DNA from: Clostridia bacterium
Lineage (GTDB): Bacteria > Bacillota > Clostridia > Oscillospirales > QAMX01
NCBI GenBank assembly: GCA_017441705.1
Contig: JAFRWU010000056.1
Span: 1-64,000 of the forward strand
DNA: 64,000 bases
Direction of reading: 5' to 3'
The notes below the pieces were generated by a model that saw only the letters and a program-made list of their open reading frames with translations, had not been told where the DNA came from and did no database searches. A program made the position numbers and the translations under genes. Positions 9,448 through 17,305 of this stretch are shown one piece after another (the first letter of the stretch is position 1; every line of letters begins with the position of its first letter).

Positions 9448-10137
9448 ATGAAAATCGGCATTCTGGGACCCAGCGGGGGCGAAGTCGGCAAACTGATCGA
9501 GAGCCTGGAGGAAAGACGGGACAAGGTCCGCGGCCAGGTGCGCCTTTATGAAGGAAGGCTGGAAGGCCTTCCGGTCGTGATCGGCGTCAGCGGCGTATGC
9601 AAGGTCAACGCCGCCATCTGCGCGGAGACTCTTCTTCTGGAAGGCGCCGAATGCCTTCTGGTGTGCGGCGTCGCCGGCGGGATCGACCCGCACCTCCGGA
9701 TCGGCGACACGGTGATCTGCCGGGAAATCGCCTATCACGACGTGGATATTTCCTTCCTGCGGGACGATCCGCCCTATCTGGATTCGCCCTGGTTCCATGC
9801 CGACGGGAAGCTTGTTCTCGCCGCGGAAAAGGCGCTGGGGAGCGAGCAGGACGGCAAAAGGATCTATTCCGGCAAATGCGTCACCGGCGAGGCCTTCATC
9901 GCCGACGAGGGAAGAGAGGAGATCGTAAAGAGATTCGATCCCCTCTGCACCGATATGGAAACCGCCGCGGCGGCGCACGTGGCGAAGGCGCACGGGATCC
10001 CCTTCCTTGCGTTCCGTTCCATCACCGACACCGCCGAAAAAAGCGGTCTTGAGAATTTTCACGAGAATTACCTGACGTCCTCCGCGATGGCGCAGAAAGC
10101 AGTGACGCTGTTCCTTCGCGAAATTGCCGCGGAATAA
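9448..10137 (+). CDS. mtnN: 5'-methylthioadenosine/S-adenosylhomocysteine nucleosidase
   Basis: A 229-residue purine-nucleoside phosphorylase-like enzyme. It hydrolyses MTA and SAH to adenine plus the thioribose product, which relieves SAH inhibition and feeds methionine salvage. Visible landmarks match the E. coli enzyme with a small offset: Glu12 (general acid/base region), Met170-Glu171 in TDMETAA (ribose contact) and Asp194 in SITDTAEK (catalytic acid). The GVAGGI strand is also present. It is the second gene of a two-gene operon ending in a hairpin at 10156-10199. Confidence 0.9.
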   Translation: MKIGILGPSGGEVGKLIESLEERRDKVRGQVRLYEGRLEGLPVVIGVSGVCKVNAAICAETLLLEGAECLLVCGVAGGIDPHLRIGDTVICREIAYHDVDISFLRDDPPYLDSPWFHADGKLVLAAEKALGSEQDGKRIYSGKCVTGEAFIADEGREEIVKRFDPLCTDMETAAAAHVAKAHGIPFLAFRSITDTAEKSGLENFHENYLTSSAMAQKAVTLFLREIAAE

Positions 10138-10155
10138 CCGTACCGCAAGCCATAT

Positions 10156-10199
10156 AAGGCGCAAACCCCGGAAGACGTTCCCCGTGTCTGCGCCTTTTT
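10156..10199 (+). terminator. Terminator after mtnN
   Basis: AAGGCGCA (10156-10163) and TGCGCCTT pair across a loop of about 25 bases, and the second arm runs into TTTTT ending at 10199. The long loop makes it a moderate rather than textbook terminator. Confidence 0.6.
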
Positions 10200-10249
10200 G
10201 ATACGCCGGAAACGTGAGGCGATCCACCGGAAGAAAGGATGAACGAAAC

Positions 10250-11128
10250 ATGAAGGTCAGAAAGGCCGTCATCCCCGCGGCGGGGCTCGGGACCCGTCTT
10301 TTGCCCGCGACAAAATCGGTCCCCAAGGAAATGCTGCCCATCGTGGACAAGCCCACTCTGCAGTACGTGGTGGAGGAAGCGGTGAAGAGCGGGATCGAGG
10401 ATATCCTGATCCTGACCAACCGGTCCAAATCTTCGATGGAGGATTATTTCGACTATCATCCGGAGCTGGAAGAGAAACTGCGCGCTTCCGGCCGGGAGGA
10501 GGAAGCCGACGCGATCCGCGGGATCGCGGATCTGGCGAATATCGTTTTCATGCGGCAGAAGGAAACGCTGGGGCTCGGACACGCGGTGTACTGCGCCAGA
10601 AGCTTCACCGGAGACGAGCCTTTTGCGGTGCTTCTCGGCGACGACGTCATGGATGGAGAGAAGCCGGTGACCCTTCAGCTCGTCGAGGCGGCGGAAGAAT
10701 ACGGATGCTCAGCGGTGGGAGCACGGCACGTGGCGCTGGACCAGATCGGGAAATACTGCACGCTCCGCTATGAGGAGATGCCGGGGGAGGACAAGATCTT
10801 CCGCCTTCTGGATGCGATCGAAAAACCGCGTCCCGAGGAGATCTTTTCGGATTTCGCCATTCTCGGCCGGTACGTATTCACGCCCGGGATCTTCACGGCT
10901 CTCGCCGATCAGAAGCCCGGCTACGGCGGCGAGATCCAGCTGACCGACGCCATCGCGCGGCTCGCCAAACGGGAAACGGTGCTGGCCGTGGATTTCGAAG
11001 GAAGGCGCTTTGACACCGGGAACGTTCCGGGGTATCTGGAGACGGTCGTGGAATACGCGCTCAGTTCGCCGGAATACGGCGGCTGGATGAGGGAATTCAT
11101 CCTGAAAAAAGCGAGGGAGCTTTCGTGA
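10250..11128 (+). CDS. galU: UTP-glucose-1-phosphate uridylyltransferase
   Basis: A 292-residue nucleotidyltransferase that makes UDP-glucose from glucose-1-phosphate and UTP. The signature GLGTRLLPATKSVPKEML is at the N-terminus, followed by VDKPTLQYVVEEA and later LGDDV, GGEIQLTDAI and RFDTGN. I chose the start at 10250 because AAGAAAGGAT lies nine bases upstream. ruvX overlaps its stop by four bases. It can supply UDP-sugars for the polysaccharide locus that begins 1.2 kb downstream. Confidence 0.96.
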   Translation: MKVRKAVIPAAGLGTRLLPATKSVPKEMLPIVDKPTLQYVVEEAVKSGIEDILILTNRSKSSMEDYFDYHPELEEKLRASGREEEADAIRGIADLANIVFMRQKETLGLGHAVYCARSFTGDEPFAVLLGDDVMDGEKPVTLQLVEAAEEYGCSAVGARHVALDQIGKYCTLRYEEMPGEDKIFRLLDAIEKPRPEEIFSDFAILGRYVFTPGIFTALADQKPGYGGEIQLTDAIARLAKRETVLAVDFEGRRFDTGNVPGYLETVVEYALSSPEYGGWMREFILKKARELS

Positions 11129-11565
11129 AAGCGCTGGGGATCGATCTCGGCGACGCGCGCACCGGCGTCGCCTCCACCGAAGGTCTTCTTGCGCGGGGCT
11201 TCTGCCTGATCAGGGAGAGCGGACTTCGCAGGACCGCCCGGCGCGTTGCGGATATCGCCCTTGCCGAAAAAGCGGACACGGTGGTGATTGGCGATCCTCT
11301 CAACATGGACGGGAGCGCCGGTGAAAAAAGCGGGAGGGCTCACGCCTTCGGAAAGCTTCTGGAGGGCCAGCTTTTTGCCCGCGGACTGGAAAACGTCCGG
11401 ATCGTCTATCAGGACGAAAGGCTCACCAGCGTGGAAGCGCACGCCGTTTTGAAGGAGACGGGGAATACCGACGCCGGTCACCGGGAGAAGGTGGACATGC
11501 TGGCCGCCGAACTGATCCTGGAGCGTTTTCTGGAGGAGGAAAAGCGGAGAAAACCCGAAGAATAG
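11125..11565 (+). CDS. ruvX: RuvX/YqgF family Holliday-junction resolvase-like nuclease
   Basis: A 146-residue RNase H-fold protein. The first acidic site is in ALGIDLGDARTGVA and the DERLTS motif is typical of the family. The aspartate in the closing helix (REKVDMLAAELILERFL) completes the set. In bacteria this family is tied to 16S rRNA 5'-end maturation and to resolvase-like activity. It starts with GTG overlapping the galU TGA (GTGA), so it is translationally coupled to galU. Confidence 0.92.
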   Translation: MKALGIDLGDARTGVASTEGLLARGFCLIRESGLRRTARRVADIALAEKADTVVIGDPLNMDGSAGEKSGRAHAFGKLLEGQLFARGLENVRIVYQDERLTSVEAHAVLKETGNTDAGHREKVDMLAAELILERFLEEEKRRKPEE

Positions 11566-11596
11566 CGAGGATCCCATAAACGGAATCGATCGCGGG

Positions 11597-11630
11597 ACGG
11601 ACGGGAGCGCGGCTGCGCGCTCCCGTCCGT
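11597..11630. other. Perfect 15-bp hairpin downstream of ruvX
   Basis: ACGGACGGGAGCGCG and its exact complement flank the tetraloop GCTG. No T-run follows (ATGCATT), so intrinsic termination is uncertain. It lies 31 bases after the ruvX stop codon and may protect the mRNA 3' end. Confidence 0.6.
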
Positions 11631-11679
11631 ATGCATTCCGGGAACGCACAGCGCTCCGGCGGCATAGGATGATGCGGGG

Positions 11680-11973
11680 GTGAAGCCTGTGGAGACGTTT
11701 CTGGCGCTGACCGCCGCTTTCGGGATCGTGACGGGACTGTGGCTCCTTTTCGGCGCGGTATTTCTTCGGGCGGCGGCGGGGAGAGTGGTGACTCTGGTGG
11801 AATCCCGGACAGACCGGGATCTTTCCAGCCTTCTGGCCGCGTGGATCTCCTCCTTCCTCTCCGGCGTGGAGGTGATCGTCCTTCCCGACGAGAGGGAAAA
11901 GGCCGGAAGGATCGTGGCCGAAATTCTGAAAGAGAGAGGAGCGGAGCCTGCTGAAAAAGCAGGGGAAGGGTGA
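11680..11973 (+). CDS. Small membrane protein of unknown function
   Basis: A 97-residue hypothetical protein starting at GTG. It has one hydrophobic segment (about residues 7-32) and a soluble tail with a second weakly hydrophobic stretch (about 49-66) and a charged C-terminus. I do not recognise the family. The ribosome site is weak (GATGATGCGGGG). Support comes from codon-like composition, the absence of a better frame on either strand, and a strong terminator just downstream at 12010-12064. It may be a fragment or an exaggerated frame. Confidence 0.45.
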   Translation: MKPVETFLALTAAFGIVTGLWLLFGAVFLRAAAGRVVTLVESRTDRDLSSLLAAWISSFLSGVEVIVLPDEREKAGRIVAEILKERGAEPAEKAGEG

Positions 11974-12009
11974 CGCGGCGTTCCCGGTGGGAAACGTCGC
12001 CGGCGGGCC

Positions 12010-12064
12010 GGCGCAAAAAACGAAAACGCGGCGGGAAAGGACGCGTCCGCCGCGTTTTTGCGCC
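12010..12064. terminator. Large bidirectional terminator before the polymer locus
   Basis: AAACGCGGCGG (12024-12034) pairs with CCGCCGCGTTT (12047-12057) around a 12-base loop. An outer arm pairs GGCGCAAAA with TTTTGCGCC. T-rich and A-rich flanks serve both strands. It insulates the galU-ruvX side from the polysaccharide operon. Confidence 0.8.
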
Positions 12065-12127
12065 CGAACGGACGCGGAAAAGCCGGGAGAAGCGCCGCAG
12101 GGATCGGGCGGAAAAAGAAAGAATCGC

Positions 12128-12156
12128 TTGCTTTTTGCCGCAGTACGTGGTACAAT
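12128..12156 (+). promoter_or_regulatory. Distal promoter of the surface-polymer operon
   Basis: TTGCTT (12128-12133), 17 bases and TACAAT (12151-12156). It is followed by a leader of about 200 bases before the first gene. Confidence 0.6.
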
Positions 12157-12231
12157 GCAAAGGATAATTCGTTGGTTGTATTGTACTGCGTTCCCGCCCG
12201 GAGAGACGTCTGGATTGGCAGGAATCGCCTG

Positions 12232-12260
12232 TTGCATTTATGCGGCGGATTTGTTATAAT
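12232..12260 (+). promoter_or_regulatory. Proximal promoter of the surface-polymer operon
   Basis: TTGCAT (12232-12237), 17 bases and TATAAT (12255-12260). Transcription would start near 12267, giving a leader of about 95 bases that carries the hairpins at 12272-12340. Confidence 0.75.
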
Positions 12261-12271
12261 AAAGTATGGTA

Positions 12272-12340
12272 GGCAGAACTGCTGCCTTTTGCCTGTAACA
12301 AGCGGGCAGAATGCTTCCGGCGTACCTGCCGGAAGATTTT
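12272..12340 (+). promoter_or_regulatory. Attenuator-like leader hairpins
   Basis: GGCAG/CTGCC (12272-12286) is followed by TTTT. CTTCCGGC (12314-12321) and GCCGGAAG (12328-12335) form a perfect 8-bp stem followed by ATTTT. A second GGCAG at 12305-12309 can pair with CTGCC at 12326-12330 and would break the second hairpin. The T-runs are short, so control by attenuation is only a possibility. Confidence 0.4.
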
Positions 12341-12362
12341 GATACATATTAGGTGTGATCGA

Positions 12363-14327
12363 ATGAAAAAACTCTGGAGCGTTTTCTTGAACGGGAAGAT
12401 GCGCCGGCTGGTGCTGGTCCTTTTTGACGTCTGCTGCTTTGCGGGAGTCAACGCCGCATATTACTGGGTCTGTACGGTGGCGGACGGATCCCCCCGATAC
12501 AACAAAGAGGCGTATATCGTCGATTCGATTCTGCTTCTGGTGGGAATCTTCGGATTCCGGATCGCCCTGCAGGTCAACCAGAACGTCTGGCGCTATACCA
12601 ATACGCTCGCTTATTTCGTCATGGTGGCCGCGGACGCGTCCGGCGGCCTTGCCGCCATGCTGATTTCCCGCACCATCGGATACTATCACGGCGTCTGGCA
12701 TTTCGTGGTCGTGGCGTCTATGACCGACCTTCTGGCGCTGGTGTCCCGCTTTGCCTATCAGGTGGTCTACCGCAGACGCAACGCCATGCAGAACCTGTCC
12801 CATAAACGCAGCAACGTGGCGATCGTCGGCGCGGGACAGCTCGGATTCCTTCTCGCCAACGACCTTCTCGGCAACGTGACCTCCCGGTACAGACCGGTCT
12901 TCTTTATCGATCGGGACAACGCGAAGATCGGCAGCAGAGTAGCCGGCCTCGAGGTGTTCGGAGAGAATATCGACGTTTACGCGATCATCCGGAAATACGA
13001 CGTCGAGGAGATCTTCATCGCCCTGACCGAGCTCGACAACGAAAAAGCGTCCGCCATCTACGAATTCTATCGTCCCACCGGCTGCAAAATCAAAATATAC
13101 GATATGCCTCTGAAGGAGGCGGACGCGAAGAACCGGCAGAAGGCTGCGCTTCGCGATTTCCAGATCGAGGACCTCCTTTTCCGGAAGCCTTTGACCATCA
13201 ACAACCTGGAAGCCCGTTATTACTATACGGGAAAGACGGTGCTGGTGACCGGAGGCGGCGGCTCGATCGGCAGCGAGCTTTGCCGTCAGGTTGCCGCCTG
13301 CCGTCCGGATAAGCTGATCATCTTCGACATTTATGAGAATAACGCTTACGATATCCAGCAGGAGCTTCTCCGTAAATACGGCGACGATCTGAACTTCAGC
13401 GTTGAGATCGGCTCCGTAAGAGACCGGGAGAGGCTTCGCGCCGTGTTTTCCAACTATCGTCCGCAGATCGTTTTTCATGCCGCCGCGCACAAGCACGTCC
13501 CACTGATGGAACACAGCAGCGCCGAAGCGATCAAGAACAACGTCCTCGGAACGTACAATACGGCCGATATGGCGGAGGAATACGGCACCGAAAAATTCAT
13601 CCTGATTTCCACCGACAAGGCCGTCAACCCCACCAACGTCATGGGCGCCTCCAAAAGAATGTGCGAGATGGTGGTCCAGAGCCGCACGGACAGCGCTACG
13701 TCCTTTGCGGCGGTGCGCTTCGGCAACGTCCTCGGATCCAACGGATCGGTGATCCCGCTTTTCAAAAGGCAGATCGCCGCAGGCGGCCCCGTCACCATAA
13801 CGGACAAGCGTATCATCCGGTATTTTATGACCATCCCGGAGGCAAGCCAGCTGGTGATGCACGCCGGCGCCATGGCCAAAAAGGGCGAGCTCTTCGTCCT
13901 GGATATGGGGAAACCGGTCCGGATCTACGATCTGGCGGTCAATATGATCCGGCTTTCCGGACTGGAACCCGAAAGAGACGTGGAGATCCAGGAGATCGGC
14001 CTTCGCCCCGGCGAAAAGCTTTACGAGGAGCTCCTGATCAAGACCGAGGATCTGGAAACGACCGAAAACAAGATGATTTTCGTGGAAAAGGATACTCCGC
14101 TTTCCCGGGCGGAGGTCGACCGCCGCATCGAGATCCTGACGGACGCCGTCAGGAAGTCGGAGGGGGAGATCTCCTCCTCCGAAATCAAGAAGGCTTTCGC
14201 CAGAGTGGTCCCGACCTTCCACGATCCGGACGAGATCAACAGCAAGGCGGCCGAGGCCGAGGAAATGAAGGAGTTCACGCTCCTTTCCTCCAAAGCGCCG
14301 CATAATCCCGGACGAAAGCTTTCCTGA
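12363..14327 (+). CDS. pglF: PglF/WbpM-type nucleotide-sugar 4,6-dehydratase (membrane-bound)
   Basis: A 654-residue inner-membrane enzyme predicted to convert UDP-GlcNAc to the 4-keto-6-deoxy intermediate, the first step to bacillosamine. Four N-terminal transmembrane segments span about residues 15-135. A CoA-binding-like Rossmann domain follows (IVGAGQLG), then the catalytic short-chain dehydrogenase domain with TGGGGSIGSEL near residue 297. STDKA and the later MGASKR show the Met-x-x-x-Lys form of the catalytic motif used by WbpM/PglF. The start at 12363 follows TTAGGTG; a TTG eight codons earlier is less likely. It heads the polymer operon. The exact hexosamine product is inferred from neighbouring pglE, pglC and pglD. 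Confidence 0.9.
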   Translation: MKKLWSVFLNGKMRRLVLVLFDVCCFAGVNAAYYWVCTVADGSPRYNKEAYIVDSILLLVGIFGFRIALQVNQNVWRYTNTLAYFVMVAADASGGLAAMLISRTIGYYHGVWHFVVVASMTDLLALVSRFAYQVVYRRRNAMQNLSHKRSNVAIVGAGQLGFLLANDLLGNVTSRYRPVFFIDRDNAKIGSRVAGLEVFGENIDVYAIIRKYDVEEIFIALTELDNEKASAIYEFYRPTGCKIKIYDMPLKEADAKNRQKAALRDFQIEDLLFRKPLTINNLEARYYYTGKTVLVTGGGGSIGSELCRQVAACRPDKLIIFDIYENNAYDIQQELLRKYGDDLNFSVEIGSVRDRERLRAVFSNYRPQIVFHAAAHKHVPLMEHSSAEAIKNNVLGTYNTADMAEEYGTEKFILISTDKAVNPTNVMGASKRMCEMVVQSRTDSATSFAAVRFGNVLGSNGSVIPLFKRQIAAGGPVTITDKRIIRYFMTIPEASQLVMHAGAMAKKGELFVLDMGKPVRIYDLAVNMIRLSGLEPERDVEIQEIGLRPGEKLYEELLIKTEDLETTENKMIFVEKDTPLSRAEVDRRIEILTDAVRKSEGEISSSEIKKAFARVVPTFHDPDEINSKAAEAEEMKEFTLLSSKAPHNPGRKLS

Positions 14328-14392
14328 AAAAGCGTATTCAAAAAACGCAGTACGGTATTGGCATCATGTACTGAGGAGGAGAAAACACGGAT

Positions 14393-15148
14393 ATGGAAAC
14401 CTATCAGAACGTCAGGACGGTGGATCTGAGGCATCTCATAGTAAGGATCCTTTCAAAGTGGTACTGGCTTGTCGGCGCGATGGCGTTCGGCGCGATCGCC
14501 GCGCCCCTGGTGCGGTTCCTGAAACTGCGGTCTGATTACAACACGCAGATGGAAGCGTTCAAAAGCGGGACGTCCAACGTGATCGAGCCCGTAGCCCCGT
14601 CCTTTCCCTTCCTCTATATCCTGACGGGACTGCTTGCCGGCGCCGTCGCCGCGATCCTGGTGTTCTGGGTGATCGAGCTTCTGGACAACAAACTGAAAAG
14701 CGCCGCGGAGCTGGTCATCCCTGAAGGCGTTCAGGTCCTGGCCGAGGTAAAGATATCCAGAGACGATAAAACGACGCGCTTCGCCAAGAAGCTGATGCAC
14801 ATCGATCAGCCGCGTCCGGAAAAGAAGGAAACCGAGCTCCTGTGCGCCAAGCTTGTGGCTGCGTCCCGCAACAAGGAATACAAGGCGCTTTTGCTGGCGG
14901 GCAGGATCGAAGGACGCGCGAACGTGGTCGTCAGGACGGTCATCGACGTTCTGACACAGGCCGGCGTTTCGATCGAATGGATCGGAGACGTCCTTCAGGA
15001 TCCGCGCGCGATCCTGAAGCTCAACCCGGATGCGGGCGTCGTGCTGGTGGAAACGGTGGGCAAAACGACTTACCAGACGCTGGACGGAGAGCTTGCGGAG
15101 TGCCGGAATCAGGGCGCGGAGCTCGTCGGCTTCGTGGCCCTCAGCTGA
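14393..15148 (+). CDS. Wzz-like membrane protein fused to a P-loop-less BY-kinase-like domain
   Basis: A 251-residue protein with two transmembrane segments (about residues 22-42 and 73-95) separated by only about 30 extracytoplasmic residues, far fewer than a normal Wzz. The cytoplasmic part (about 145-251) follows the order of a CpsD/BY-kinase: KALLLAG strand, VIDVLTQAGVSIEWIGD, DAGVVLVETVG, then LAECRNQGAELVGFVAL. The Walker A position reads GRIEGRANVV, without the GKS/T, and there is no tyrosine-rich tail. I read it as a catalytically dead regulator of chain length or export. The kinase-like assignment rests on pattern matching by eye. The ribosome site GAGGAGGAG lies about 13 bases upstream of the start. 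Confidence 0.65.
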   Translation: METYQNVRTVDLRHLIVRILSKWYWLVGAMAFGAIAAPLVRFLKLRSDYNTQMEAFKSGTSNVIEPVAPSFPFLYILTGLLAGAVAAILVFWVIELLDNKLKSAAELVIPEGVQVLAEVKISRDDKTTRFAKKLMHIDQPRPEKKETELLCAKLVAASRNKEYKALLLAGRIEGRANVVVRTVIDVLTQAGVSIEWIGDVLQDPRAILKLNPDAGVVLVETVGKTTYQTLDGELAECRNQGAELVGFVALS

Positions 15149-15243
15149 CGGCGGATCGCGGCCGCGTTTCGGTAAATCGAATTGAATTGATTCCGGACGG
15201 CAGATACCGCGCGTATCCGTCCGTCTGATCCAAAGGAAAAGAT

Positions 15244-16560
15244 ATGGATAAAGATACCATCAGAAACGATCCGAGATTTCGAGGACTGACCCCTTTTTCT
15301 TCCCGTATCTGGCTATCCTCCCCGACGATGCACGGCGAGGAACAGAAATGGGTGGACGAAGCGATCCGGACGAACTGGGTCAGTACCGTCGGAGAAAATA
15401 TCAACGAAGTCGAGCGACAGATGGCGGAATACGTCGGCTGCAGATATGCGGTGGCGCTGTCCGCCGGTACTGCCGCTCTGCATCTTGCTACCAGGCTTGC
15501 CGGAGAAAAGCTTTACGGCCAGGCGCGGCCCGAACGGGGCACGCTTTCGGGCAGAAAAGTCTTCTGCTCGGACTGCACCTTCGACGCATCGATCAACCCG
15601 GTGGGATATGAAGACGGCGAGGCCGTATTCATCGACACGGAATACGATACGTGGAATATGGATCCCGTCGCGCTGGAAAAAGCGTTTTCGCTCTATCCGG
15701 ACGTCCGGCTGGCGGTCGTGGCGCATCTCTACGGGACGCCCGGCAAAATGGACCGGATCAGGGAGATCTGCGAGGAGCACGGCGCGCTGATCGTCGAGGA
15801 TGCGGCCGAAAGCCTCGGGGCGAAATACAGGCTGGGGGACCGGTGGGTAGAAACCGGGACCCTCGGACAGTATAACTGCATCAGCTTCAACGGCAACAAG
15901 ATCATCACCGGCAGCGCGGGCGGCATGTTCCTGACCGATTCCCGCGAGGATGCGGAAAAGGTCCGCAAATGGTCTACCCAGAGCCGCGAGGCCGCTCCCT
16001 GGTATCAGCACGAGGAGATCGGCTACAACTACCGGATGAGCAATATCGTCGCGGGCGTCATTCGCGGACAGCTCCCGTACCTTGCGGAGCATATCGCCCA
16101 GAAAAGGGCGGTATGGGAACGCTATGAGAAGGGTCTCGCCGATCTGCCGGTCAGGATGAATCCCTGGGACCGGGAAAAGAGCGTTCCGAATTTCTGGCTG
16201 AGCTGCATGATCATCGACCGGGACGCCATGGCGCCGTCGATCAGGGGAGAGCGGGAATATCTCTATCAAAGCGAAGCCGGAAAAAGCTCGCCGCACGAAA
16301 TCCTGGACGCATTGGCGGCCTTCGGCGCGGAGGGACGGCCGATCTGGAAGCCCATGCATATGCAGCCGATCTACCGCTCGAATCCCTTCGTAACGGCGGA
16401 GGGAAGCGGACGCGGAAAAAGCAACGCCTACATCGCGGGGACCGGCGTCGACGTCGGCGCGGATATTTTCCGGCGCGGTCTGTGCCTCCCGTCTGACAAC
16501 AAGATGACGAAAGAGCAGCAGGACGTCATTATCGAGATCATTCACAGGTGCTTCGAGTAA
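15244..16560 (+). CDS. pglE: DegT/DnrJ/EryC1/StrS-family sugar aminotransferase (PglE-like)
   Basis: A 438-residue PLP-dependent enzyme expected to aminate the 4-keto-6-deoxy sugar made by PglF, using glutamate. The cofactor lysine is Lys219 in SFNGNKIITGSAGG. The upstream EDAAESLGA motif is the usual PLP-contacting DAA. The N-terminal SLSSPTMHGEEQKWVDEAI-like region is characteristic of the family. It is somewhat longer than typical PglE (about 390), with extra sequence in the C-terminal third. The start follows AAAGGAAAAGAT. Position between pglF and pglC supports the pathway assignment. Confidence 0.88.
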   Translation: MDKDTIRNDPRFRGLTPFSSRIWLSSPTMHGEEQKWVDEAIRTNWVSTVGENINEVERQMAEYVGCRYAVALSAGTAALHLATRLAGEKLYGQARPERGTLSGRKVFCSDCTFDASINPVGYEDGEAVFIDTEYDTWNMDPVALEKAFSLYPDVRLAVVAHLYGTPGKMDRIREICEEHGALIVEDAAESLGAKYRLGDRWVETGTLGQYNCISFNGNKIITGSAGGMFLTDSREDAEKVRKWSTQSREAAPWYQHEEIGYNYRMSNIVAGVIRGQLPYLAEHIAQKRAVWERYEKGLADLPVRMNPWDREKSVPNFWLSCMIIDRDAMAPSIRGEREYLYQSEAGKSSPHEILDALAAFGAEGRPIWKPMHMQPIYRSNPFVTAEGSGRGKSNAYIAGTGVDVGADIFRRGLCLPSDNKMTKEQQDVIIEIIHRCFE

Positions 16561-16669
16561 ACGGTTGAATGCGAATCGGGCGTCGCGCAAGGGGAAACTC
16601 CATCGACATATCCTGCGGGAGGAGCGCCCGCGTTTTGAAAAGCAAGTACACGATTGGAGAGAATTGGCA

Positions 16670-17305
16670 ATGACACACAAGCCCAAAGGGCCCTATGAAC
16701 GGTTTATAAAGCGTCCGCAGGATTTCCTTCTTGCACTGGCCGCGTTGATTGTACTGAGTCCGGTGTTGATTGTGACTGCCATTGTCGTACGAATCAAGCA
16801 CGGCTCTCCGGTTTTGTTCTCTCAGGAAAGGCCGGGGCGGAATGGAAAGCTGTTCAGGATTTACAAATTCCGGACCATGAAGGATATCTTTGATGAGAAG
16901 GGAAATCCGTTTCCGGATGAGGACAGATTGACCGCTTTCGGACAAAAGCTGCGCAGCACGTCTCTTGACGAACTGCCGGAACTGTTCAATATCCTGAAAG
17001 GCGATATGAGCATCGTCGGACCGCGCCCTTTGCTTGCGCGATATCTCACCAGATACAATAAACATCAGGCGCGCCGGCACGAGGTCCGGCCGGGCCTGAC
17101 GGGATTGGCACAGATTCACGGCAGGAACGCGATCAGCTGGGCAGACAAATTCAACTGGGACGTCAAATATGTCGACAACGTTACGTTTCTGGGCGACTGG
17201 AGCATCATCCTGAAAACGGTATTGAAGGTTTTCAAACGGGAAGGGATCAGTCTGGAATCGTTTGCGACTACCGAAGAATTTATGGGGAATCCAGAAGATG
17301 AATGA
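16670..17305 (+). CDS. pglC: PglC-type undecaprenyl-phosphate sugar phosphotransferase
   Basis: A 211-residue monotopic phosphoglycosyl transferase. It transfers the sugar-1-phosphate (by context a bacillosamine derivative) from UDP-sugar to undecaprenyl phosphate and so initiates the repeat unit. An N-terminal re-entrant helix (about residues 15-40) is followed by SQERPGRNGKLFRIYKFRTM. The catalytic Asp-Glu pair is in SLDELPELFNILKGDMSIVGPRP, close to the family consensus. The small size and lack of extra membrane domains fit PglC rather than WbaP. The start at 16670 has GGAGAG upstream; an in-frame upstream extension lacks a site. pglD starts eight bases before its stop. Confidence 0.92.
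   Translation: MTHKPKGPYERFIKRPQDFLLALAALIVLSPVLIVTAIVVRIKHGSPVLFSQERPGRNGKLFRIYKFRTMKDIFDEKGNPFPDEDRLTAFGQKLRSTSLDELPELFNILKGDMSIVGPRPLLARYLTRYNKHQARRHEVRPGLTGLAQIHGRNAISWADKFNWDVKYVDNVTFLGDWSIILKTVLKVFKREGISLESFATTEEFMGNPEDE

Noticed and set aside
8152-10428. Very long minus-strand frame opposite the aldo/keto reductase and mtnN
   Set aside because: Its translation has no family features, while the two plus-strand genes have clear catalytic motifs.
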